This document shows positions 56,376 through 64,000 of a stretch of DNA of 64,000 bases, piece by piece. Source of the stretch: Nitratireductor mangrovi. Its GTDB lineage: Bacteria; Pseudomonadota; Alphaproteobacteria; Rhizobiales; Rhizobiaceae. The translations under genes and the position numbers were made by a program. How positions within the stretch are numbered: position 1 is the first letter of the stretch; every line of letters begins with the position of its first letter. The DNA lies in assembly GCF_007922615.2 (NCBI RefSeq), contig NZ_CP042301.2, forward strand, positions 3,704,001 through 3,768,000, written 5' to 3'. The notes beneath the pieces are model-generated. The model was given only the letters and a program-made list of their open reading frames with translations, searched no databases and had not been told where the DNA came from.

Positions 56376-57497
56376 ATGCCGGATGCCGTACCGGCTGCAC
56401 AAGCAGACGTGGCAAGCTCGATCGAATTGCGCAATGTCGGCAAGGCCTTCGGCAGCGGCGTCAACGCCTTCGTCGCCCTGAAGGGCGTCACCGCCGACAT
56501 CCGGACCAACGAATTCTTCACCCTGCTCGGGCCTTCGGGCTGCGGCAAGACCACGCTGTTGCGCCTCATTGCCGGCTTCGAGGCGCCTTCGAGCGGCGAG
56601 ATCCTGCTCGAAGGCAGGGACATCGCCAATCTCGCTCCTTACCGCCGGCCGGTGAACACCGTCTTCCAGAGCTATGCGCTGTTCCCGCACATGACGGTCA
56701 GCGAAAACGTCGCCTTCGGCCTGCAGATGCTCAAGCGTCCGCGCGACGAGGTCGCCGCCACTGTCGAGGAAATGCTGCGGCTGGTGCGCATGGAGGCGAT
56801 GAAGGACCGCAAGACCAGCGAGATTTCCGGCGGCCAGCAGCAGCGCGTCGCGCTTGCTCGCGCGCTGGCTCCAAAGCCGAAGGTCCTGCTTCTCGACGAG
56901 CCGCTCTCGGCGCTCGACCTCAAGCTGCGCAAGGAAATGCAGGTCGAATTGAAGCGCCTGCAGACCGAAACCGGCATCACCTTCGTCTTCGTCACTCACG
57001 ACCAGGAGGAAGCGCTGACGATGTCGGATCGCGTCGCGGTGATGAGCCAGGGCGACATCCTGCAGATCGGTTCGCCGCGCGAGATCTACAACCACCCGAC
57101 GCATCGTTTCGTCGCCGACTTCATCGGCGACATCAATTTCCTGAAAGGGTCGGTCAGCCGCTGCGGCGAAACGGAATGCGTCGCCGACATCGCCGGCGTC
57201 GGGCCGATCCGCTTCGACCGGGCACCGGGCACGAGCGAGGGTCAACCCCTCACCCTTGCCATCAGACCGGAGCGCATAACGCTCGGGCCGCCGACGGGCG
57301 ATCTGACCGGCCGGCTGGAAAATGTCGTCTATCACGGCACCGACACGATCTACCATTTCACGCTCGGCGACGGCTCGCGCATGCGGGCCCGGGCCCAGAA
57401 CAGCGACGGCCACGAGCCGGCCTGGCGCCCCGGTGACCGGATCGGCTGGAGCGCACGCCCGGACGCCGTCGCGGTGATCGCCGAGGACAGCGCATGA
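56376..57497 (+). CDS. Polyamine-type ABC transporter ATP-binding protein (PotA-like)
   Basis: ATPase of 373 residues. Walker [11 protein letters not shown]-loop [10 protein letters not shown], signature SGGQQQR, Walker [13 protein letters not shown]-loop VTHDQEEAL, and a C-terminal TOBE-type domain ([12 protein letters not shown]). This is the PotA/FbpC class of ATPase. ATG 56376 follows GGAGGTGG. First of four transporter genes; the next starts with a 4-base overlap. Confidence 0.95.
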   Translation: MPDAVPAAQADVASSIELRNVGKAFGSGVNAFVALKGVTADIRTNEFFTLLGPSGCGKTTLLRLIAGFEAPSSGEILLEGRDIANLAPYRRPVNTVFQSYALFPHMTVSENVAFGLQMLKRPRDEVAATVEEMLRLVRMEAMKDRKTSEISGGQQQRVALARALAPKPKVLLLDEPLSALDLKLRKEMQVELKRLQTETGITFVFVTHDQEEALTMSDRVAVMSQGDILQIGSPREIYNHPTHRFVADFIGDINFLKGSVSRCGETECVADIAGVGPIRFDRAPGTSEGQPLTLAIRPERITLGPPTGDLTGRLENVVYHGTDTIYHFTLGDGSRMRARAQNSDGHEPAWRPGDRIGWSARPDAVAVIAEDSA

Positions 57498-58387
57498 AGC
57501 TGGCGCGCAAACGCCGGCTGGCGACCCTGGCCCTCGTCGGCCCGGCTGCCCTCGCCATCGTCATCTTCATGGTCATTCCGCTTGCGATGATGGCGTGGAT
57601 ATCGATCCAGGCGCGCAGCTATGGCGGCGGCGTCCATTGGGGCGAACTGACCGCGGACGCCTGGCTGCGCTTCATCTTCGAGCGCCAGCTCGACGACAGC
57701 CTGGTCTGGAGCTTCAATTACCTGTCGATCATCCTGCGCTCCGTCTGGCTGTCGGCGGTGACCACGGTCATCGCCCTTCTTGTCGGCTTTCCGACCGCGT
57801 TCTTCATGGCAACGCGGCCTGAGCGCTGGCGGACCCTTTTGGTCTTCATGGTCACGCTGCCGTTCTGGACCAACCTTCTGGTACGCAACTACGCCTGGAT
57901 CCTGATCCTGCGCGATCACGGCACCATCAACGGGCTCCTCCTGTCGCTTGGCATCATCTCCGAGCCGTTGCCGTTGCTCCACAACCAGTTCGCCGTCGCC
58001 GTCGGGCTCACCTACTCGTTTCTGCCCTTCATGGTGCTGCCGATCTATGCCAGCCTCGAGAAGATCGACCTGCGGCTGGTGGAGGCCGCCTTCGACCTCT
58101 ACGCCAATCGCTGGCAGGCGCTGCGGCGCGTGATCCTGCCGCTGGCGATGCCGGGCATCATCGCCGGCTGCATTCTTGTCTTCGTGCCGGCGCTCGGCTC
58201 CTACGTGACCCCTGAGCTTCTCGGCGGCGGCAAGACGCTGATGATCGGCAATCTCATCGGCCACCAGTTCGGCTCGGCGCGAAACTGGCCCTTCGGGGCC
58301 GCGCTCGGCCTCTTCCTGCTGGCACTGGTCCTGATCGCAATGACCATCTATGCGCTGCGCGGCCGCCGCGCCGGAGGGGTCACATGA
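57494..58387 (+). CDS. ABC permease (PotB-like)
   Basis: Permease of 297 residues with six helices. [30 protein letters not shown] is the PotB-type loop and [25 protein letters not shown] the EAA motif. Overlaps the ATPase gene by 4 bases (ATGA) and the next permease likewise. Confidence 0.95.
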   Translation: MKLARKRRLATLALVGPAALAIVIFMVIPLAMMAWISIQARSYGGGVHWGELTADAWLRFIFERQLDDSLVWSFNYLSIILRSVWLSAVTTVIALLVGFPTAFFMATRPERWRTLLVFMVTLPFWTNLLVRNYAWILILRDHGTINGLLLSLGIISEPLPLLHNQFAVAVGLTYSFLPFMVLPIYASLEKIDLRLVEAAFDLYANRWQALRRVILPLAMPGIIAGCILVFVPALGSYVTPELLGGGKTLMIGNLIGHQFGSARNWPFGAALGLFLLALVLIAMTIYALRGRRAGGVT

Positions 58388-59190
58388 GCGCCCGGCAGGC
58401 CGCTGGCGACGCGCGGCGATGGCCGGGGCTGGCTTTCGCCGCCGCCCTTTTCTTTGCCTATGTCTACCTGCCGATCCTCATACTGGTCGCGCTGTCCTTC
58501 AACGAAAACCGCGTCGTCACCGTCTGGACCGGCTTCTCGCTCGAATGGTACGCCATGGCGTTCGAAAACGACGCCATGCTGCGCGCCGCCGGCAACTCGC
58601 TGCTGATTGCCACCGTTGCCTCGCTGGCCGCGACCGCGCTTGCCACGCTTGCCGCCGTGCGCATGGCGACCACCCGTTTTGCCGGGCAGACCGGCGTCAA
58701 CGCGCTGATCGCCCTGCCGATCACCGTGCCCGAAATCGTGCCGGCGGTCGCAACGCTTATGTTCTTCGCCAGCCTCGGCGTCACGCTCGGTCTGGGCACG
58801 GTCATGATCGCCCACACCGTCTTTTGCATCCCCTTCGCCTATTTGCCGATCCGGGCCCGGCTCGAAGGGCTCGATCCCAAGCTCGGCGAGGCCGCGGCCG
58901 ATCTTTATGCCGGCCCGGGGCAGACCTTCATCAAGGTAACCTTGCCGCTTTTGACGCCGGGCATCCTGTCCGGCCTGGTGCTGGCCTTCATCATCTCGCT
59001 CGACGATTTCGTGACGACCTTCTTCGTTGGCGGCGCTGGCTCCACAACTCTGCCGATCTACATCTTCGGCCTCGTCAGGACGGGCGTCACGCCGGAGGTC
59101 AACGCCATTTCCGCTCTCATGCTGCTTGTCTCGATCGCCCTGGTTTCGCTGTCGCTGTTCCTGGGCCGGTCGGATCACCGTTCGGGATGA
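58384..59190 (+). CDS. ABC permease (PotC-like)
   Basis: Permease of 268 residues with six helices. SFNENRVVTVWTGFSLEWY is PotC-typical and EAAADLYAGPGQTFIKVTLPLLTPGI the EAA motif; LDDFVTTFFVGGAGSTTLPIYIFG is another signature. Heterodimer partner of the previous permease. Confidence 0.95.
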   Translation: MSARQAAGDARRWPGLAFAAALFFAYVYLPILILVALSFNENRVVTVWTGFSLEWYAMAFENDAMLRAAGNSLLIATVASLAATALATLAAVRMATTRFAGQTGVNALIALPITVPEIVPAVATLMFFASLGVTLGLGTVMIAHTVFCIPFAYLPIRARLEGLDPKLGEAAADLYAGPGQTFIKVTLPLLTPGILSGLVLAFIISLDDFVTTFFVGGAGSTTLPIYIFGLVRTGVTPEVNAISALMLLVSIALVSLSLFLGRSDHRSG

Positions 59191-59243
59191 GCCCGGTGGC
59201 AGCAATCAAGGCTCGTCGACACGCCAGGAGAAGGAGAGAAAGC

Positions 59244-60311
59244 ATGACCACCCGAAAGAAGAGACTGCCGCTGGCGCTTTGCGCCGGCGTTGCGGCACTT
59301 GCCATTGTCGGAGCTTCCGCGACGACGGCATCGGCCGACGGCGAACTGCGCCTCTACAACTGGTCCAACTACTTCCCGCCATCGCTGCTCGAGCGGTTCG
59401 AGAAGGAGACGGGCACCAAGGTTTCGATCGACAACTACGCCTCCGAAGAAGACCTGCTCGCCAAGTTGCAGGCCGGCGGTGCCGGCTACGACGTCATTTT
59501 TCCGGGCACCACGACGCTCGGCGTGATGGTCAAGCAGGACCTGCTCGAAAAGATCGACGTCAACCAGATGGAGAATTTCGCCAACGTCCTCGACGCCCAC
59601 CAGACCATCGCCGGCGACGAGGAACGGGTCTTCTCCGCGCCCTACATGTGGGGCACCACCGGCTTCACCTACGATCCGGCGATGGTGCCGGGCGGCGAAC
59701 TGGCCGAGAGCTGGAAGGCGGTGTTCGAACCCGCCGACGAGCTCAAGGGCAACATCGCCATGCTCAACGAGATGTCTGACGTGTGGAACGCGGGCGCCTA
59801 CTATCTCGGCATCAGCAAATGCACCGAGGACGCGGCCGAGGCCCAGCAGATTCTCGATCTGCTGATGGCCCAGAAGCCGCACGTCAAGCTCTACTCCAAC
59901 GACGGCACCATCGACCGCATGGTCGCCGGCGAGGTCGCGGTCCACATGCAGTGGAACGGCGCCGCCCACCGCGTCAAGGCCAAGAAGCCCGACGTCGTCT
60001 ATGTCTACCCGAAGGAAGGAACCACCTTCTGGACCGATGCCATGGCGGTACCGAAGGGCGCGCCCAACCTGGAAAACGCCAAGGCCTTCATCAACTGGAT
60101 GATGAAGCCGGAGATCGCCGCCGAGGCGTCGAACTACACGGGCTACTCCAATGCCATCAAGGGTTCCGGCGAGTTCCTCAAGGAAGACCTGCGCGGCGAT
60201 CCCGCGGTCAATACGCCGGAGGAGTATGGCGAGCGGCTGCGGCCTTACGAAGCCTGCTCGGAGAAGTCGCGTGACCTGCGCGAACGCGTCTGGACCAAGC
60301 TGAAGTCCTGA
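59244..60311 (+). CDS. Periplasmic polyamine-type substrate-binding protein (PotD-like)
   Basis: Binding protein of 355 residues. Signal peptide ends ASADG at about residue 31. Fold begins LRLYNWSNYFPPSLLERFEKETGTKV; ASEEDLLAKLQAGGAGYDVIFPG is PotD-typical, and WGTTGFTYDP also. Whether it binds polyamines or quaternary amines cannot be told. AAGGAGAGAA precedes ATG 59244. Confidence 0.95.
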   Translation: MTTRKKRLPLALCAGVAALAIVGASATTASADGELRLYNWSNYFPPSLLERFEKETGTKVSIDNYASEEDLLAKLQAGGAGYDVIFPGTTTLGVMVKQDLLEKIDVNQMENFANVLDAHQTIAGDEERVFSAPYMWGTTGFTYDPAMVPGGELAESWKAVFEPADELKGNIAMLNEMSDVWNAGAYYLGISKCTEDAAEAQQILDLLMAQKPHVKLYSNDGTIDRMVAGEVAVHMQWNGAAHRVKAKKPDVVYVYPKEGTTFWTDAMAVPKGAPNLENAKAFINWMMKPEIAAEASNYTGYSNAIKGSGEFLKEDLRGDPAVNTPEEYGERLRPYEACSEKSRDLRERVWTKLKS

Positions 60312-60324
60312 TCGCTGCTCCAAT

Positions 60325-60363
60325 GCGCCGGCGGGCGGGCCTCCGCCCGCCAGGCGCCTTTTC
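60325..60363 (+). terminator. Intrinsic terminator of the ABC operon
   Basis: A long stem made of GCGCC-GGCGGGCGG paired with CCGCCCGCC-AGGCGC around a GCCT loop, followed by CCTTTTC. It is 14 bases after the binding-protein stop. Confidence 0.8.
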
Positions 60364-60400
60364 TGATTCGTATGGATCAACTCGGGTTTTTCCCAAGGCA

Positions 60401-60447
60401 TTGCCTGGGAACGGCAAAGCCTGCTATATTGAATGAACGTTCAATCA
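60401..60447 (+). promoter_or_regulatory. Promoter and TetR-type operator of the Rieske oxygenase gene
   Basis: TTGCCT (60401-60406), an 18-base spacer and TATATT (60425-60430). Overlapping the start point is TGAATGAACGTTCAATCA (60430-60447), an 18-base near-palindrome with one mismatched pair. Its reverse complement closely resembles BetI/choline-type operators (TGATTGAACGTTCAATCA), recalled from the family; the regulator itself is not in the window. Confidence 0.6.
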
Positions 60448-60465
60448 TTATAGACGAGGTTCGCC

Positions 60466-61668
60466 GTGACTGCGCCTGCGCGGGACATCTCCACGCCCAA
60501 TGACTGGGACCGCGCCGGGCTCCCCGGCTGGGCCTATCACAGCGAGGCACTGCTCGAGCTGGAGCGGGAGCATCTCTTCCGCACGCATTGGCAGATCGTC
60601 GGTCATGTCTCCGACATTCCCGAGCCGGGCAACTACATGACGCTCGACGCCGTCGGCGAGCGGGCGATCGTGCTGCGCGGTCAGGACGGCATCGTGCGCG
60701 CCTTCCACAATATCTGCCGTCATCGCGGCAGCCGCGTCGTGGCCGACGACAAGGGGCACTGCCGCAACGCGCTTGTCTGTCCCTTCCACGGCTGGGTCTA
60801 CAACCTCGACGGCACGCTGCGCGGCGCCGCGCGTCCGCGCTCCTTTCCGGAACTCGACAAGGCCGCCTTCGGCCTCATGCCGCTCGAACTGGAAATCTGG
60901 ATGGGCTTTGTCTTCATCCGGTTTCGCGAGGGGCCGCAGCCGCCGGTGGCGCGGCTCATGAAGCCGTTCGAACCCGAGATCACACACTACGACACCGCAG
61001 ACATGGTGCCCACGGCGGGCATCTGGACCCAGACCTCCCCGGTCAACTGGAAGTCGGTGCGTGATGTCGACAATGAGGGCTACCATGTGGCGATGGCGCA
61101 CCCCGCGCTGCAGGACCTTTATGGCGCAAGCTATTATGACGAGCCGTTCGTCGACGGCGTCTGCCGCGCTTTTGCGACCTACAATCCTCATGCCGGCCGG
61201 CGCTGGAGCGTGCGCAACTACATCAACATCGCCCCGCAGGCCGAAAACCTGCCCGACAACCTTCGCAAGGCCTGGGTCTATTACGGGCTCTTCCCCAACG
61301 CTGTGATCGGGCTGACTCCAGAAAGCTGCCAGTTCTACCAGGAGTTTCCGCTGTCGACCGGCGAAACCCTGCTGCGCGGTGCCGTCTACCGCTACCGCGA
61401 CGAGGACAGGCGCCAGGCCGCGGCGCGCTACCTTGCCTACCGGATCGACCGCGACACGATGGAGGAGGACGTCCAGCTGACCATCTGGTCGAACGAATCC
61501 ATGCGCTCGAAGGCCTTTTCCGGCTTCTTCCTTTCCGACCTCGAATACGGGGTCCGCACGCACCACGACCATATGCGGGCGGTGCTGCCTGTGCTTGAAC
61601 AGGAGCACGCGCCGGCCGAGAACGAAATGGCGACCCTCAACAGCGCGATGCTGGCGCGCAAGCGCTAA
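60466..61668 (+). CDS. Rieske oxygenase alpha subunit, quaternary-amine type
   Basis: Oxygenase of 400 residues. Rieske [2Fe-2S] ligands Cys84, His86 (CRHRG) and Cys105, His108 (CPFHGW). Mononuclear iron site VDNEGYHVAMAHP with His207 and His212 and a late Asp, probably in EEDVQ. The residue bridging the two metal sites is Glu204 where classical ring-hydroxylating enzymes have Asp, as in carnitine monooxygenase. This, plus its length and TetR-type operator, suggests a betaine- or carnitine-like N-demethylase. No reductase gene is nearby. Start GTG 60466 after GAGG. Confidence 0.93.
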   Translation: MTAPARDISTPNDWDRAGLPGWAYHSEALLELEREHLFRTHWQIVGHVSDIPEPGNYMTLDAVGERAIVLRGQDGIVRAFHNICRHRGSRVVADDKGHCRNALVCPFHGWVYNLDGTLRGAARPRSFPELDKAAFGLMPLELEIWMGFVFIRFREGPQPPVARLMKPFEPEITHYDTADMVPTAGIWTQTSPVNWKSVRDVDNEGYHVAMAHPALQDLYGASYYDEPFVDGVCRAFATYNPHAGRRWSVRNYINIAPQAENLPDNLRKAWVYYGLFPNAVIGLTPESCQFYQEFPLSTGETLLRGAVYRYRDEDRRQAAARYLAYRIDRDTMEEDVQLTIWSNESMRSKAFSGFFLSDLEYGVRTHHDHMRAVLPVLEQEHAPAENEMATLNSAMLARKR

Positions 61669-62873
61669 TCCGTGGATCCGCGCGGCGCCGGGCCGACGTA
61701 GCGCGCCCGGGGCCTGATCAGCGTGTCGGCGCGCAGCTGCTCGATGCCATGCGCGACCCAGCCGGCGGTCCTCGCCATCGCGAACAGCGCCGTCTCGTGG
61801 CCGATCGGCAGGCCCAGCAGTCGCATCATGACCGCGAGCGCGTAGTCGATATTGGGATAAAGCCCCGTTGCCTCGGTGATCAGGGACGGCGCCTCGGCGG
61901 CCAGCCTTTCCTCGGCGCCCGCCTTCGACAATGCCGCAAGAAGATACGCTGCGCGGGGATCGCCATTCTTGTAGACTGAATGCCCGAAGCCGGGAATGCG
62001 CTCTCCCGTCGACACGCGCTCCCGTACCTTCGACGCCAGGCTCCCGTCAGCCAGATCCTTGACCAGATGGGCGGCGCGCGGGCCGGCGCCGCCGTGCTTC
62101 GGGCCTTTCAGCGCGGCCAGCCCGGCGATTGCCGCGTCGTAGATGTTGAGCCCGGTCGAGATCGCGCACCGTAGCGTATAGGTCGAGGCATTGAGTTCGT
62201 GGTCCGCGAGAAGCACCAGTGCGCGCCGGATAAGGTCGGTCGCAGCCGCATTGCCGGGCGCCCATCCCTGCGCGATCTGGCGATGCAGCGGCAAGGATGA
62301 AGGTTGCGTCTTGAGGATCGTTGCAGCGACCAGACGCATCAGCCGCGCTCCAGTCCGCGCGCGCCCGTCGGCGGAACGGTTGAAAGCGGTCGGATCGGCG
62401 TCGCCGGCCAGTGCCAGGACGGCGATCGCCCGCTCGATCGCCGCCGCCTCCGCTGTCGCGGAGACGATCGCGCACATGGCCGCGTTCATCACCGGAAGGT
62501 TGCCGGCGGCGAACGCATCGGGACCGCTTGTGTCCCAGAGCAGCGTGGCCGCCTGTTCGAGCGTCGCGTGATCCGCCAGCGCCACCGCGTGCACGCCGCG
62601 ATAAAGCGGGCCGGCCTCGGTGATGGTCGAGATGGCGGTATCGAGCACCGGCATATCCGCCTCGCCCGCCCGCGCGACGCCGGCGGGCGGCGCGCGCCGG
62701 TTCTTGAGGGCCCGCACGTCTTCCGCGCGGTAGCGCTTGCCGCGCGACTGCGGCTCCGGTTCGGACCGGATCATGCCGCGGCTGACATAGGCATAAAGCG
62801 ACGCCGGCGAGATCGCCAGTTCGGCCGCCGCCTCGCGCGCCGAGAGGTAAAGAGGTTCCGGCAAGTTTTTCAT
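61665..62873 (-). CDS. Citrate synthase paralogue with N-terminal HTH domain
   Basis: Protein of 402 residues. Residues 8-55 hold a MerR-like helix-turn-helix (LYLSAREAAAELAISPASLYAYVSRG, then GKRYRAEDV). The citrate synthase part has all three catalytic positions: GPKHGGAG, GFGHSVYKNGDPRA and YPNIDYALAV with Asp. Start ATG 62873 has no visible Shine-Dalgarno and lies within the operator-like repeat; the frame extends 18 bases to TTG 62891. It ends overlapping the Rieske gene end to end. Divergent from a second citrate synthase gene, so it likely binds the shared intergenic DNA. Confidence 0.9.
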   Translation of the reverse strand: MKNLPEPLYLSAREAAAELAISPASLYAYVSRGMIRSEPEPQSRGKRYRAEDVRALKNRRAPPAGVARAGEADMPVLDTAISTITEAGPLYRGVHAVALADHATLEQAATLLWDTSGPDAFAAGNLPVMNAAMCAIVSATAEAAAIERAIAVLALAGDADPTAFNRSADGRARTGARLMRLVAATILKTQPSSLPLHRQIAQGWAPGNAAATDLIRRALVLLADHELNASTYTLRCAISTGLNIYDAAIAGLAALKGPKHGGAGPRAAHLVKDLADGSLASKVRERVSTGERIPGFGHSVYKNGDPRAAYLLAALSKAGAEERLAAEAPSLITEATGLYPNIDYALAVMMRLLGLPIGHETALFAMARTAGWVAHGIEQLRADTLIRPRARYVGPAPRGSTD

Positions 62874-62905
62874 ATTGATTAGCTTAATCAAGATTGATCA
62901 ATATG
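62871..62905. promoter_or_regulatory. Stacked TTGAT palindromes between the citrate synthase genes
   Basis: CATATTGAT (62871-62879) is matched by ATCAATATG (62897-62905). Inside lies TTGATTA-GCT-TAATCAA (62875-62891), and TTGATCAA (62895-62902) is a further palindrome. The array covers the start codon of the HTH-citrate synthase and the upstream region of the plus-strand gene. MerR/XRE-like HTH autoregulation is inferred. Confidence 0.65.
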
Positions 62906-62953
62906 AAAAGTCTCCTCATCTTCGCGCGACGAGCGAAACGAAGGAGCACGGCC

Positions 62954-64000
62954 ATGACGGTTCATCCCAAACATCCCGAGGGACTTGATGGCGTCGTTGC
63001 CGCCGCCACTGCGCTGTCGCATGTGGATGGCGAGCGCGGCGAGTTGCTGATCGCGGGAACATCTGTCGGCGACCTCGTTCCTTGCACGAGCTTCGAGACC
63101 ATCACGGCCCGGCTCTGGTCGCTTGCGAGCGGCGAGGCGATTTCCGGCGAAACCGTCCGCGCAAAGCTTGGTGCAGCTCGCCTGGCCGCCCACGAGCGGC
63201 TTCCCTCCATTCTCGCGGTCACGCGCGGCGCTGAGGTCGCCAGCGGCTTCCGCGCAGCGCTGGCGGCGATGCGGTCACAGCAGGATTCGTCAGACGCCGC
63301 AATGCTCGCGGGCGCCATGCCGGTCATCACCGCCGCGCTCGTCCGCCAGGCGGCCGGCAAGGCGCCCGTCGCGCCCGATCCCCAGGCCGGACACGCTGCC
63401 GACCTCCTGCACATGCTGCGCGGCGAACCGGCGACAACCGCGGAAGCGGCCGCCCTGGATGCCTATCTGGTTACCGCCTCCGACCACGGCATGAACGCGT
63501 CGACCTTTGCCGGCCGTGTCGTCGCCTCCACCGGGGCCGATCTCTTCATGGCCGTTACCGCCTCCTATTGCGCCCTGACCGGTCCGCTCCACGGCGGCGC
63601 GCCGGGGCCGGTGCTGGCTATGCTGGACGAGATTCGCACGCCGGACCGCATCGCGCCCTGGATCGACGCGGCGCTTGCCCGCGGCGACCGGCTGATGGGT
63701 TTCGGCCACCGCATCTATCGGGTGCGCGATCCGCGTGCCGATGTGCTGCGCCGCGCCGTCGCCACGCTGAAGGCCGGCGCGGTCGATCTGGGCTTTGCCG
63801 CCGAAGTCGAGGCGTATGCGCGTGCCGCCCTGGCAAGGGCCAAGCCCGACCGTCCGCTCGACACCAATGTCGAGTTTTACACCGCGATCATGCTCGATGC
63901 GCTCGCGATCCCCCGCGACGCCTTCACGCCTGTCTTTGCCACGGCTCGGGTTGCCGGCTGGGTCGGGCATGCCATCGAACAGCAGCGCACCGGCCGGCTG
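62954..64000 (+). CDS. Citrate synthase/methylcitrate synthase paralogue (3' partial)
   Basis: Frame open from ATG 62954 (AAGGAGCACGGCC before it) to the window edge, 349 residues visible, with no stop. Motifs: GPLHGGAPGPVL, GFGHRIYRVRDPRADVL with active-site His residues, and the third position in DTNVEFYTAIM has Glu where most citrate synthases have Asp, a variant also seen in some CitA-type proteins. No HTH. It faces the HTH-citrate synthase across 80 bases. Probable condensation of an acyl-CoA with oxaloacetate; substrate uncertain. Confidence 0.88.
   Translation, partial: MTVHPKHPEGLDGVVAAATALSHVDGERGELLIAGTSVGDLVPCTSFETITARLWSLASGEAISGETVRAKLGAARLAAHERLPSILAVTRGAEVASGFRAALAAMRSQQDSSDAAMLAGAMPVITAALVRQAAGKAPVAPDPQAGHAADLLHMLRGEPATTAEAAALDAYLVTASDHGMNASTFAGRVVASTGADLFMAVTASYCALTGPLHGGAPGPVLAMLDEIRTPDRIAPWIDAALARGDRLMGFGHRIYRVRDPRADVLRRAVATLKAGAVDLGFAAEVEAYARAALARAKPDRPLDTNVEFYTAIMLDALAIPRDAFTPVFATARVAGWVGHAIEQQRTGRL

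Overview
The window is a GC-rich (by eye about 65 percent) chromosomal segment from an alphaproteobacterium, most likely of the order Rhizobiales (Hyphomicrobiales), near Mesorhizobium and other Phyllobacteriaceae. The grounds are the ftsY-yciB pair, an sdhCDAB operon in alphaproteobacterial order, the hemC-hemD-Mic60-HemY block next to divergent tsaD-gpsA, a BA14K-type surface protein, CtrA boxes, Rhizobiales-style intergenic palindromes and close similarity of many proteins to that group. Nearly everything is intact, densely packed housekeeping or core-accessory sequence. I see no rRNA, tRNA, phage, insertion sequence or CRISPR. Genes run off both ends: ftsY at the left and a second citrate synthase at the right.

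Layout. 1-9.2 kb: ftsY, yciB, two nested-palindrome repeats, a PPOX flavoprotein, a Nudix/DUF2332 pair, a WYL regulator with a SnoaL-like protein, an amino-acid ABC binding protein and permease without an ATPase, a methyltransferase and MgtC. 9.2-18.1 kb: a structured leader, SulP and a tandem universal stress protein, a BA14K-like surface protein, leuC, a lipoprotein, a DUF2975/XRE pair and a diguanylate cyclase. 18.1-24.4 kb: a three-gene envelope cluster (secreted protein, four-helix membrane protein, ClpP-fold periplasmic protein) behind a CtrA box, a GNAT acetyltransferase, a periplasmic caspase-TPR protein and a divergent MliC-like lipoprotein. 24.4-28.4 kb: sdhCDA, an extra small secreted-protein gene, then sdhB. 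28.4-37.6 kb: single genes including an alpha/beta hydrolase-LuxR fusion, a glycosyltransferase, YceH, MsrA, a Leu/Phe/Val dehydrogenase, OsmC, a UbiH-type hydroxylase and TesB. 37.6-43.9 kb: glnK-amt behind an NtrC site and a sigma-54 promoter, ftsK behind a CtrA box, LolA and Xth. 44-49.9 kb: a cyclic-nucleotide-binding protein, an orphan response regulator, an L,D-transpeptidase, a probable ETF-beta lysine methyltransferase, EVE and YciI proteins, gpsA and tsaD. 49.9-56.1 kb: hemC-hemD-Mic60-HemY-TerB-glutamine amidotransferase. 56.2-64 kb: a polyamine-type ABC transporter, a Rieske oxygenase of the quaternary-amine type, and two divergent citrate synthase paralogues, one with an N-terminal DNA-binding domain.

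The most promising places for undescribed biology are: (1) the divergent citrate synthase pair, where the enzyme with a fused helix-turn-helix faces its paralogue across 80 bases holding stacked TTGAT palindromes, which looks like an autoregulating metabolic enzyme; (2) the CtrA-box-led envelope cluster at 18.1-20.8 kb; (3) the transporter plus Rieske oxygenase, whose promoters both carry GAACGTTC; (4) the hydrolase-LuxR fusion with a cysteine in the nucleophile position. Functions given here come from reading motifs, with no database search.
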